Origin: Kiritimatiellia bacterium
Lineage (GTDB): Bacteria > Verrucomicrobiota > Kiritimatiellia > RFP12 > UBA1067
NCBI GenBank assembly: GCA_024405335.1
Contig: JAKSOX010000083.1
Span: 1 to 7,893 of the forward strand
Length of the DNA: 7,893 nucleotides
Direction: 5' to 3'
Shown: positions 1 to 7,139 of the stretch, piece by piece
Layout: every line of letters begins with the position of its first letter
Position numbering within the stretch: the first letter of the stretch is position 1
Notes under the pieces: model-generated
Told to the model about the DNA's origin: nothing
Databases searched by the model: none
The model's input: only the letters and a program-made list of their open reading frames with translations
Program-made: the position numbers and the translations under genes

Positions 1-8
1 GCCCGCAT
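1..8 (-). CDS. Start of an unidentified gene, cut by the window edge
   Basis: Only the first codons (Met-Arg and part of a third) lie in the window, so no function can be given. The start is supported by a strong GGAGG ribosome binding site with a 9-base spacer before the ATG. The gene follows the stop of the glycosidase-like gene by 32 bases on the same strand, so it probably belongs to the same transcript. It could be a false start, since only eight bases are visible. Confidence 0.5.
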
Positions 9-17
9 CGGCGATTT

Positions 18-22
18 CCTCC
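18..22 (-). promoter_or_regulatory. Shine-Dalgarno site of the left-edge gene
   Basis: GGAGG on the minus strand, 9 bases ahead of the ATG at position 8. It is the main evidence that a gene begins at the left edge rather than the operon ending at base 41. Confidence 0.55.
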
Positions 23-40
23 GTTCGAGGTGACGGCGCG

Positions 41-1795
41 TCACAGGCCGTCGCCGGCGAAGAGCGTGAGCGGATGCCAACCGGCGACGCGGGACACGGG
101 CCGTTCGCGCTCGCCGTTCTTGTCGCGCAGACGGACCGTGAAGTCCGCGGCGTCGCCGATCGAGCAGTTCATCAGCGTGAGCTGCACGAGCCGGCCTTCC
201 GCGTCGACGCGCGGCAGGATGCGAAGCGGATGGTTGAGGTCGACGCGCACGGGGAACTTGCCGTCCGTCACTTCGTCGATGGCGTCCAGCCAGGCTTTGC
301 GTTCCGAGCAGAGCGGGAAGCGCGACGGCGTCGGCACCGTCGCCCATTTGCCGCCGTCCTTCGGCGCCGCGTCCGGATGGTCCTTCTTGAAGGCCGCCCA
401 GGCCGGTCCGGCGAACAGGACGCGCCCACGCTCGAGGCGTTCGACGTCGCCCGCGCCCATTTCGTGGAGCGAATGCAGGTTCACGTACCAGAGGCCGAGT
501 CCCGCCTCCATCGCCGTCACCGGGATGCCGGTTAGGGCCAGCGAGAGGTCGTCGTCGTCGAGAATCGACGATTCGATCCGTTCCGCCGCCGCCGATCCGA
601 CGAAGCGCGCCACGCCCGCGAGATGCGTTTTGCGGGCGTTTTCGGACATTCTCGTGAAGGTCGGCCGCGCGGCCGCGATCGCCTTGCAGAAGCGCTCGAA
701 GTCTTCGACCGGTTCGGGGTTGGTCGCAGAATACCAGTAGAGCGAAAGCGTGTCGCAGCCGCTCGCCAGGGCCAGCATGCATTCGGTGACGATGGCGTCG
801 GGCGATTTGTGGAACACCTTCCGCGGGTACGTTTCCTGTTCGTAGCAGACCGTTCCCACCAAATCGCCGTAGGTTTTGCAGCGCTCCGCTTCGCGCATCA
901 CGCGCAGGGCCTTGCCCACGAACTCGCGCGGCGAATCCTCGGTGTACACGAGGTCGCCCGGACGGATTCCCGTGGACGCGCGTTTCTTTCCCTTCAGCGC
1001 TTCGAGAAGGGGCCGGAAGTCAGTGCCGTTGTAGAGGTAGTCGCCGCGGACCGCCTGGTAGGCGACGCGGCAGGCGGGCAGCACGTCGTCAGCCGCGCGC
1101 GCGGCCGCCGCGCCGTAGATCGCGAGCGATTCGGCGTTGAACCGGCACCATTCCGCGCGCACGGGGTCGCGCTGCGGTCCGCCGAAAATCCGGCCGGCCA
1201 GTTCGGCGCGCGTGAACGAATGCTTGAATTCTTCGTTGAAGGCCTTGACGCAGCGGTCGCAGAAGCAGCCGGCGGGCTTGCAGAAGCCGAGGCGCATGTC
1301 GTCGTCCAGCCAATAGGAAACGGGCTTGGCGGTTTCCATGATCGTCTTGGCGTACTCGTATTCGTACTGCAGCGTTTCCGGGGCGCGCGGGCAGAGCATG
1401 CCCATTTTGTTGCCGTTGCGGTCGCGCTGCCACACGTCGGTGGCGAACTGGAAGTCGCGCGGCGACTTGCCGAAGTTCGAGTCGTGTCCGAGCGTCACCC
1501 CCTGCTGGTAGCCGACGGCGATGCCCGCCTCTTCGCAGAGCGGGCGGAAGCGCGCGAAGGCCTCCGCGTTTTTGCGCACGTTTTCCGGCGTCAGGCGTCC
1601 GCCGGCCGCGAACCAGATTTCGTCGCAGCATCCCGGATGGCGCTTCTGGGCCTCGACGAGCTGGCGCACCGTTTCGACGTGTTCGTTGAGCGCGCTCGTG
1701 TGGCGCAGGGTCAGCAGCGGCCATTCCGCCGCCGCCGCGGCCGTCGCCGCCACGAGGCCGGCCGCCGCGAGGATTTTCTTTTTGGTTTCGTTCAT
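41..1795 (-). CDS. Exported glycoside-hydrolase-like protein
   Basis: This 584-residue protein is probably a periplasmic or secreted carbohydrate-active enzyme; the substrate is unknown. Residues 1-23 form a signal peptide: lysines at 5-7, then an Ala-rich core. Residues about 25-375 read like the TIM barrel of a GH42-type or related family, with candidate acidic residues D164-D166 in YWLDDDMR and E319/E321 in CYEQETY. Directly after the DDD motif is a Cys cluster (C172, C177, C179, C182) that could bind a metal. Residues about 395-480 resemble the beta-galactosidase trimerisation (amidotransferase-like) domain, with a GIPV segment and a later LERGRVLFAGPAW stretch. The C-terminus looks like a small beta domain. 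The start is fixed by AAGGA 7 bases upstream. It follows the membrane glycosyltransferase gene by 54 bases. The fold assignment is by motif resemblance; neither family nor activity is established. Confidence 0.8.
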   Translation of the reverse strand: MNETKKKILAAAGLVAATAAAAAEWPLLTLRHTSALNEHVETVRQLVEAQKRHPGCCDEIWFAAGGRLTPENVRKNAEAFARFRPLCEEAGIAVGYQQGVTLGHDSNFGKSPRDFQFATDVWQRDRNGNKMGMLCPRAPETLQYEYEYAKTIMETAKPVSYWLDDDMRLGFCKPAGCFCDRCVKAFNEEFKHSFTRAELAGRIFGGPQRDPVRAEWCRFNAESLAIYGAAAARAADDVLPACRVAYQAVRGDYLYNGTDFRPLLEALKGKKRASTGIRPGDLVYTEDSPREFVGKALRVMREAERCKTYGDLVGTVCYEQETYPRKVFHKSPDAIVTECMLALASGCDTLSLYWYSATNPEPVEDFERFCKAIAAARPTFTRMSENARKTHLAGVARFVGSAAAERIESSILDDDDLSLALTGIPVTAMEAGLGLWYVNLHSLHEMGAGDVERLERGRVLFAGPAWAAFKKDHPDAAPKDGGKWATVPTPSRFPLCSERKAWLDAIDEVTDGKFPVRVDLNHPLRILPRVDAEGRLVQLTLMNCSIGDAADFTVRLRDKNGERERPVSRVAGWHPLTLFAGDGL

Positions 1796-1813
1796 GTCGT
1801 TTTCCTTTCGTTT

Positions 1814-1839
1814 GAAAAAACGTCCGTTCGCGGATTTTC
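1814..1839. terminator. Weak hairpin with A/T tracts between two operon genes
   Basis: On the minus strand the sequence runs GAAAA, TCCG, CGAA, CGGA, CG, TTTTTTC: a four-pair GC stem with a tetraloop, followed by six T, and with a complementary A run on the other side. Read on the plus strand, the loop is TTCG and the stem is followed by TTTTC. The stem is short for a full intrinsic terminator, so partial attenuation between the glycosyltransferase and the glycosidase-like gene is the most it could do. It ends 6 bases before the ribosome binding site of the downstream gene, so it could also affect translation. Confidence 0.3.
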
Positions 1840-1849
1840 AGTCGCCGCC

Positions 1850-3856
1850 CTAAGGCGCTTCCCCGTCGCCGAGCACCCGGCAGAGCCAGACGTCCTCGGG
1901 CTTGCCGTCCCTGAAAGCCGGCAGCCGGAAGCTTTTCACTTTCACGAGCCGATGGCGGTTCTGGGCGAGGATTTTGCGGTAGTTGAGGTTCTGCGCGTCG
2001 AGCGGCATGAGCACGTAGACCGGGCGCCGCGGGTTTTTCGCGCGGGCGGCGTCGATCGCGGGCACTGGATCGCCCGCCGAGGGGAAGGTCGACGCCGTCT
2101 GGAGCGGCACGGACATGAGCAGGTCGTTGGCGCGTTCGCCCACCACCAGCGCGTTGGCGGGCACGAGGCGCGCGATTTCGGCGGCGGTTCGCGCCTTCGA
2201 ATGCGTGCCTGGCGCGAGCAGTTGCGACACGGCTGGCGCCCAGGCGGTGGCGGCGTTCAGTCCGAGCACCAACAGCAGAAACGGAATCGCGTTCCGCACG
2301 CGCGCTCCGGCGCAGCACGTGAAAAACAAGTGGCAGGCGAGGGCCGAAACGAAGAGCGTCGCCATGTAGACGGCGGAAGGGTGGATGGAGGCGTCCCTGA
2401 GGCACGCGGCCGGCAGCGCGGAGAACGCCACGGCGAAGCCGAGCAGGGCCGCCGGGAAGACCGGTCCGGCGGCGGGCGGCCGGGACGCGGCGGCGGGGAA
2501 GGCCCGACTGCGGCGGACGCGGCCCACCGTGGCGAACGCGACCGTGGAGAACAGCGCGAGCGCGAGCGCGTACGGCGCCGTGAAGCACCACACGTTGTGT
2601 TTCGGCATGGGATGGAAAAGCGTGTTGTAGATGCGCGAATAGTAGGGACCGGCTTCGTGCGCCTGCGGCGTGGAGCCGAACGCGGCCAGCAACGCCACGA
2701 AAACGACGGCGAACGCGATTTCGGCGACCAGCGCGAGGACGGTTTGCCGCCGCGTCGTCGGTTCCGCCGCTTCGGGCGCGGGGTCGCCCGTGCCCGAGGC
2801 GGCGAACAGCGTCCACGTCACGGGCTGCAGCATCAGCGCGGGCAGGAAGTAGTGCGTGTAGACGTTGTTCACGAGCGCGGCGGCGAACACGTAGAAGGGC
2901 GTCGCGAAGAAAAAGAGCGTCGTGCCGTCGAACCGCCGCCGCATTGCGCGCGCAAGCCCCGCCCACAGCGGGAACGCCGTGACCATCACGGCCGTCGCGC
3001 CGAGCGCCGCGCATCCGGGGTCGCGCGGGAAAGCCGAAATCGCCTTGAGATGGGCCGCGAGCGGGAAAAGCGGCGGGATCATCGGGTTGAACGTGGTCGT
3101 TTGGCGGATCAGCTCCGCCACGGGAACGCCGGCGGCGGCGGCGTCCGGAAGGAGCAGCACGCGCACGGCCAGGAAGCCGACGACCCACGCGGCCGCGAAG
3201 AAGCCGGCGAAAATCGCCGCGTCCTTCCATTTCGCGTCCGTCTTCGGCGTTTGGAGAACGCCCGCGAAAACGATCGGCAGCAGCAGCCATGCGCTGGGTT
3301 TCACGTAGGCGACGGCGGCGGCGCACGTGGCGGCGGCGGCGAGACGCGCCATGCCGCGTCCGCAGGCGAGCACGTACGCAAGCGCGACGAGCGACGCGAC
3401 GAGCACGTCGTTCGCGGCCACGCGCTCGTACGCGACCACGGCGGGAACGCTCGACACGAGCGCGCACAACGCGAAGGCGGTGCGGGCCCGCGCGCGGTGC
3501 GCCACGTGGAAGTAGACCGCGGACCACGCGGCGAAGTTGACCGCCGTGAACGGCAGCCGCCACGCCCAGGCGGAAAGGCCGAAGAACAAATGCCCCAGAT
3601 AGGCCAGCAGATGCGTGAGCGCGGAATGCCCGAAGGTGAAGGCCTCGGGTCCGATCGTCGACACGAAGGATCCCCACAGGTATTTCGCCTTGCCGCCGTA
3701 GAGGTAGTAGCCCTCGTCCGTGGCGTTGAAGCCGTATTCCCACAGGAACGGCACGCCGCCGTCGGAGGAAAGCCACGGCAGACGCAACGCGGCCCACAGC
3801 GCCGCGAAGAGGACGTAGCCGAGCGCGAGACGGACCGTGGCGGGCAGTTTGGGCAT
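1850..3856 (-). CDS. Multi-membrane GT-C type glycosyltransferase (PMT/ArnT-like)
   Basis: This 668-residue integral membrane protein probably transfers a sugar from a polyprenyl-phosphate donor to an extracytoplasmic acceptor. An N-terminal membrane segment (about 8-28) is followed by a loop holding the acidic motif D47-E48-G-Y-Y, the position and form of the catalytic acidic motif in GT-C enzymes. Further signs are YERVAAND (143-150) before a membrane helix, AYVKPSAW (183-190) and a THYFLPA segment (334-340), arranged as in GT39/PMT-like proteins. Roughly ten or more hydrophobic segments reach to about residue 545. A soluble C-terminal tail of about 120 residues follows, typical of the group. 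The start has GAGG 5 bases upstream and lies 16 bases after the ACT gene stop, so it is probably cotranscribed. Donor, acceptor and precise family cannot be told from sequence; an O-antigen or lipid A modifying role is equally possible. Confidence 0.82.
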   Translation of the reverse strand: MPKLPATVRLALGYVLFAALWAALRLPWLSSDGGVPFLWEYGFNATDEGYYLYGGKAKYLWGSFVSTIGPEAFTFGHSALTHLLAYLGHLFFGLSAWAWRLPFTAVNFAAWSAVYFHVAHRARARTAFALCALVSSVPAVVAYERVAANDVLVASLVALAYVLACGRGMARLAAAATCAAAVAYVKPSAWLLLPIVFAGVLQTPKTDAKWKDAAIFAGFFAAAWVVGFLAVRVLLLPDAAAAGVPVAELIRQTTTFNPMIPPLFPLAAHLKAISAFPRDPGCAALGATAVMVTAFPLWAGLARAMRRRFDGTTLFFFATPFYVFAAALVNNVYTHYFLPALMLQPVTWTLFAASGTGDPAPEAAEPTTRRQTVLALVAEIAFAVVFVALLAAFGSTPQAHEAGPYYSRIYNTLFHPMPKHNVWCFTAPYALALALFSTVAFATVGRVRRSRAFPAAASRPPAAGPVFPAALLGFAVAFSALPAACLRDASIHPSAVYMATLFVSALACHLFFTCCAGARVRNAIPFLLLVLGLNAATAWAPAVSQLLAPGTHSKARTAAEIARLVPANALVVGERANDLLMSVPLQTASTFPSAGDPVPAIDAARAKNPRRPVYVLMPLDAQNLNYRKILAQNRHRLVKVKSFRLPAFRDGKPEDVWLCRVLGDGEAP

Positions 3857-3872
3857 GGGGGCCTCGCGGGCG

Positions 3873-4310
3873 TCACTTGGCCGATTCTTCGATCTGGCGC
3901 TCGTTCAGCGTGATCACGCCGGCGGCCTCCAGGACCTTGGCGGCCTTGGCGTTGTCGTCGAACCGGAACACGAGCACGGCCTTTTCGCCGTGGTGGAACG
4001 CGAAGGCGTAGGAGTATTCGATGTTCACGCCGGCGGAGTCGAGCAGTTCCATGATTTCGGCCATGCCGCCCGGACGGTCCGGCACGGTGACGGCGAGCAC
4101 CTCGCGCACGTTCACCACGTGCCCCGCCGCCGCGAGGGCCTGACGGGCCTTTTCGTGGTCCGACACGATCATGCGCACGATGCCGAAATCGGCGGTGTCC
4201 GCCAGCGACAGCGTCACGATCGACACGTTCGCGCGGGAGAGGGTGCGGCAGATCTCCGAAAGGTGTTTCGGGCGGTTTTCGAGGAAGATGCTGATCTGGT
4301 TGATGTTCAT
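3873..4310 (-). CDS. Tandem ACT-domain protein of the PaaK-associated type
   Basis: This 145-residue cytoplasmic protein consists of two ACT domains, about 2-66 and 69-136. ACT domains usually bind amino acids and act as sensors. The second has the usual loop, VPDRPGGMAEIMELL (77-90 region); the first reads ENRPKHLSEIC, with Lys in place of the usual Gly. No catalytic domain is attached. The gene starts 10 bases after paaK, and its ribosome binding site GAGG overlaps the paaK TGA stop, which suggests translational coupling. Stand-alone double ACT proteins are commonly encoded beside phenylacetate-CoA ligases, so a regulatory role for the neighbouring ligase or for aromatic amino acid sensing is likely but inferred. 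The ligand cannot be read from the sequence. Confidence 0.88.
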   Translation of the reverse strand: MNINQISIFLENRPKHLSEICRTLSRANVSIVTLSLADTADFGIVRMIVSDHEKARQALAAAGHVVNVREVLAVTVPDRPGGMAEIMELLDSAGVNIEYSYAFAFHHGEKAVLVFRFDDNAKAAKVLEAAGVITLNERQIEESAK

Positions 4311-4320
4311 GTCCGTCGCC

Positions 4321-5622
4321 TCATTTCTTGCGGTTGTCGATGACGCGCTTGATCTTGCCTTCGGAACGCGGGAGCGAGTTGGGCTCCACCAGAATGATCT
4401 TCGGCGTGAGGCCGATGATCTGCTTGACGGCCGCGAGGACGCGCTTGCGCAGCGCTTCCAGCGCGCGGATGTTGTCCGAAAACGCCTCGGGCGTGAGTTC
4501 CACCTTGATCTCGAAGAGGTCCAGCGTCTCGGTGGGCGTGAGCACGATCTGGTAGTGCGGCGCGATTTCGGGGATGCGCAGCAGGGCCGTTTCGATTTGG
4601 CTCGGGAACACGTTCACGCCGTGGATGATCAGCATGTCGTCCGACCGCGCGGACACGCGGTCCATGACGCGCATCGTGCGCCCGCAACGGGGGCACGTCC
4701 CCGGACGGAGCCGCGTCAAGTCGCGCGTGCGGTAGCGCACCATCGGCGTGCCGAAGCGGTCCAGCGTGGTGAACACGAGTTCGCCCCGTTCGCCGTCCGG
4801 CAGGGGGCGGAGCGTTTCGGGGTCGACGATTTCGGGGTAGTAGTGGTCTTCCCACACGTGGAGGCCGCCGCAGCCGCAGTCGCCGGCCACGCCGGGTCCG
4901 GAGATTTCGGTGAGGCCGTAGATGTCGTGCGCGACGACGCCGCTTTCGGCTTCGATTTTCGCGCGCATTTCGTCCGTCCACGGTTCGGCGCCGAAGATGC
5001 CGTGGCGCAGTTTCGTGTCCCGCCGGAAGTCGATGCCGAGCTTCTTGGCGACTTCGATCACGTGGAGAAAGTAGCTGGGCGTGCAGGCGATGGCGGTGGT
5101 GCCCAGGTCGCGCATCAGCATCAGCTGCTTTTCGGTGTTGCCGGCGGAGGTGGGCAGCACGGCGCACCCGAGCTTTTCGCCGCCGTAGTGGAGGCCGAGG
5201 CCGCCGGTGAAGAGCCCGTAGCCGTAGGAAACCTGCAGAACGTCCTCGTCGGTGAGGCCGTACATCGCGAGGCAGCGCGCCGTGGCGTCCGCCCACACTT
5301 CGACGTCGCCCTTGGTGTTGGGGATGCAGATCGGCTTGCCCGTGGTGCCCGAGGAGCAGTGGAACCGGACGATTTCCTTCATCGGGGCCGCGGTGAGGCC
5401 GAGGGGGTACTCGTCGCGGAGGTCCGTCTTCTTCATGAAGGGGAACTTCGCGAGGTCGGCGAGCGTGACGAGGTCGCGGGGCTTCACGCCCGTTTCGTCG
5501 CAGCGGCGGCGGAAGAGCGCCACGCGCTCGTATTCGTAGGGAACGAGCTTCTGCAGCTTTTGGAGCTGCAGTTTCCGCAGCTCTTCGATTGGCATGTAGT
5601 CGGGTTTTGAAATCGGATGCAT
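4321..5622 (-). CDS. paaK: Phenylacetate-CoA ligase
   Basis: This 433-residue cytoplasmic adenylate-forming enzyme converts an arylacetate, ATP and CoA into the arylacetyl-CoA, AMP and pyrophosphate. It has the normal PaaK length and motif order: the phosphate-binding loop SSGTTGKP (90-97), DIYGLTEISGPG (233-244), MVRYRTRDL (294-302), the CPRCG pair of cysteines (310-314), RSDDMLIIHGVNVFP (326-340), and the C-terminal EGKIKRVID (421-429) with the lysines expected of the family. The Met at 5622 is chosen because the N-terminal segment before PIEELRKLQ matches the usual PaaK length. It has no clear Shine-Dalgarno, nor does the alternative Met at 5595. It lies 48 bases after hisC and 10 bases before the ACT gene. 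No phenylacetate epoxidase or ring-degrading genes are visible, so a role in reuse of arylacetates or in aromatic amino acid synthesis by reductive carboxylation fits better than aerobic breakdown. Substrate specificity is inferred. Confidence 0.93.
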   Translation of the reverse strand: MHPISKPDYMPIEELRKLQLQKLQKLVPYEYERVALFRRRCDETGVKPRDLVTLADLAKFPFMKKTDLRDEYPLGLTAAPMKEIVRFHCSSGTTGKPICIPNTKGDVEVWADATARCLAMYGLTDEDVLQVSYGYGLFTGGLGLHYGGEKLGCAVLPTSAGNTEKQLMLMRDLGTTAIACTPSYFLHVIEVAKKLGIDFRRDTKLRHGIFGAEPWTDEMRAKIEAESGVVAHDIYGLTEISGPGVAGDCGCGGLHVWEDHYYPEIVDPETLRPLPDGERGELVFTTLDRFGTPMVRYRTRDLTRLRPGTCPRCGRTMRVMDRVSARSDDMLIIHGVNVFPSQIETALLRIPEIAPHYQIVLTPTETLDLFEIKVELTPEAFSDNIRALEALRKRVLAAVKQIIGLTPKIILVEPNSLPRSEGKIKRVIDNRKK

Positions 5623-5670
5623 GGTCGTGATGAAAAGCGGGTTTCGTTTCGTGGGATTGTTTTTGGCGGG

Positions 5671-6747
5671 TCAGGCGATTTCGTCCAAGGCCTGGAGCAG
5701 ACGGTCCATGTCGGCGTTGTCGCCAACCGTGATCCGGACGCGGTCGCCCGTTTTCGGCCCCTTGAAGTACCGCACGTAGACGTGCCGCCCGCGGAGCGAA
5801 TCGAAAATGCGCGCCGCGGTTTCGTGCGCGGTTTCGCCGGTTTTCGCCGGGGGTTTGGCGAAGAGGAAGTTCGACTGCGACGCGGGCATTTGCCAGCCGC
5901 GTTTTTCGAGTTCGCGTTTGACGCGCTCGCGCGTGGCCGTCACTTTGGCGACGTTGGCCTTCATCCAGCGCAGGTCGTAGAGCGCGGCGAGCGCCACCTC
6001 CTGCGCGATCGCGTCCACGTTGTAGGAATCCTTCACCTTGTAGAGCGCTTCGACCAGGTCTTCGGGACCGATGCAGTAGCCGAGGCGCAGCCCCGCGAGC
6101 GAGAAGCTCTTGGAAAGCGTGCGCATCACCACCACGTTGCGGTTGTCGGGCGCGGTGGCGAGGTCCACGCAGTTTTCGTCCGCGAAATCGGCGTATGCTT
6201 CGTCCACCATCGTCACGCCCGGAAACGAACGGGCGAACGCGGCGATTTTGTCTTTCGGGTAGGCGACGGACGTGGGTGCGTTGGGGTTCGTGAGCAGGAA
6301 GAGCGCCACGGGCGTGCCGTCCCCGCCGCGCACCACGGGCTCGGTCCACGAGAAATCGGCGGCCAGCGGCGATTCCACGAAGGGCACGTCGCGGATCGCC
6401 GCCAGCGTCCTGTACAGGGAATACGACGGATCGAAGGAGCCGATCGCCTCGTGGTCGTCCACGAACGCGCGGGCGGCGAGAGTGAGCACTTCGTCCGACC
6501 CGTTGCCCACGAACACGCGCTCTGGGACGGTGTGCCAGATTTCGGCGAGCCGGCGGCGGATTTCGGCGAAGTTCGGATCCGGATAGCGCCGCAGGCGGTC
6601 CAGGTCGAAGGAGGCCAGCACCTTCGCCACTTCTGGCGAAGGCGGATAGGGGTTTTCGTTCGTGTTGAGTTTCACCACGTCGCGCGACTTCGGCTGTTCG
6701 CCGGGCACGTAGGGTTCGAGTTTCTGGACGGAATCGGCGATTCTCAT
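5671..6747 (-). CDS. hisC: Histidinol-phosphate aminotransferase (class I/II PLP enzyme)
   Basis: This 358-residue cytoplasmic PLP enzyme catalyses transamination of imidazole-acetol phosphate with glutamate in histidine synthesis. Members of this family can also act on aromatic amino acids. Visible family features are LNTNENPYPPSP (27-38), GNGSDE (81-86) for cofactor phosphate contacts, PSYSLY (107-112), TNPNAPTS (153-160), VDEAYADF (181-188), the Schiff-base lysine K213 in TLSKSFSLAGLRLGY, SYNVDAIAQ (241-249) and VRITVG with R338 near the C-terminus. Length matches HisC. The reading frame extends upstream to 7116, but that part is Arg-rich shadow of the lipoprotein gene; the Met at 6747 has AAGGA about 7 bases ahead and begins the typical MRIADSVQKLEPYVPG segment. 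It overlaps the upstream lipoprotein stop by ATGA. No other his gene is in view, so aromatic aminotransferase activity next to paaK is a real alternative. Confidence 0.9.
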   Translation of the reverse strand: MRIADSVQKLEPYVPGEQPKSRDVVKLNTNENPYPPSPEVAKVLASFDLDRLRRYPDPNFAEIRRRLAEIWHTVPERVFVGNGSDEVLTLAARAFVDDHEAIGSFDPSYSLYRTLAAIRDVPFVESPLAADFSWTEPVVRGGDGTPVALFLLTNPNAPTSVAYPKDKIAAFARSFPGVTMVDEAYADFADENCVDLATAPDNRNVVVMRTLSKSFSLAGLRLGYCIGPEDLVEALYKVKDSYNVDAIAQEVALAALYDLRWMKANVAKVTATRERVKRELEKRGWQMPASQSNFLFAKPPAKTGETAHETAARIFDSLRGRHVYVRYFKGPKTGDRVRITVGDNADMDRLLQALDEIA

Positions 6748-7139
6748 TTCGGGTCCTTCAAGATGACGGCGGACGTGTGGTACGCGCGGCGCGCGAGGAG
6801 GATGACGAGCGCTTTCTCGTCGGTCCAGCGGCTGGTGACGTTGGCGCAGCGCGTGGCGCCGCGCCGCTTCATTTCCGCGCCCAACAGCTTGACGTTCGTT
6901 TCCAGCGTGGCCGTGTTGCGGAACCAACGGCAGCAATTGCGGTTCGGGTGTTCGGGGTCGCCGCTGGCGATGGGAATGAAGTCGAGCAGCAGCCAGCTCG
7001 AATTTTCGATTTCGACGGCCGCCAGCGGCTCGGCTCCGGCTTCGACCTTGGCGTCGCCGAAATTTTCCGTGATTTTCACGCTCGTGCATCCCGCCAGAAG
7101 CGCCGCCGCGAGGCACGGCAGAACCGAACGCCGCGTCAT
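6744..7139 (-). CDS. Small predicted lipoprotein, paralogue of its upstream neighbour
   Basis: This 131-residue protein has a type II signal peptide: Arg at 3-4, hydrophobic residues, then the lipobox LLAGC with C18 as the lipidated cysteine. The mature part has no motif that I recognise. It contains W49-x6-I-P-x3-G (49-60), an RWF segment (71-73), a helix ending in KRRGA (91-95), and a conserved-looking N/R/DE tail (100-108). The same signature appears in the preceding lipoprotein at a constant offset of seven residues. GGAGG 7 bases upstream of the ATG at 7139 decides the start; the frame is open further but upstream residues are Arg-rich shadow. It overlaps both neighbours by ATGA, so translation is probably coupled to both the lipoprotein upstream and hisC downstream. 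Function is unknown. Confidence 0.82.
   Translation of the reverse strand: MTRRSVLPCLAAALLAGCTSVKITENFGDAKVEAGAEPLAAVEIENSSWLLLDFIPIASGDPEHPNRNCCRWFRNTATLETNVKLLGAEMKRRGATRCANVTSRWTDEKALVILLARRAYHTSAVILKDPK

Noticed and set aside
1089..3797. A 902-codon minus-strand frame overlapping the glycosyltransferase
   Set aside because: It is Arg/Ala-rich low-complexity translation in a different frame from the glycosyltransferase, whose membrane segments and acidic motif are clear. It also runs into the glycosidase-like gene out of frame.
623..3913. A 1096-codon open frame on the plus strand, antisense to the glycosidase-like and glycosyltransferase genes
   Set aside because: The translation is dominated by Arg, Gly, His and Glu with no domain, signal or membrane logic, and it spans two well-supported genes and their gap. 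Long antisense frames are expected in GC-rich DNA.
4307..6349. A 680-codon minus-strand frame across hisC and paaK
   Set aside because: Arg/His-rich shadow translation; both underlying genes have full family motifs in other frames.
6748..7116. N-terminal extension of HisC up to 7116
   Set aside because: The extra residues are Arg-rich and unlike any HisC N-terminus, and they lie inside the second lipoprotein gene; the Met at 6747 has a ribosome binding site and the usual family start.
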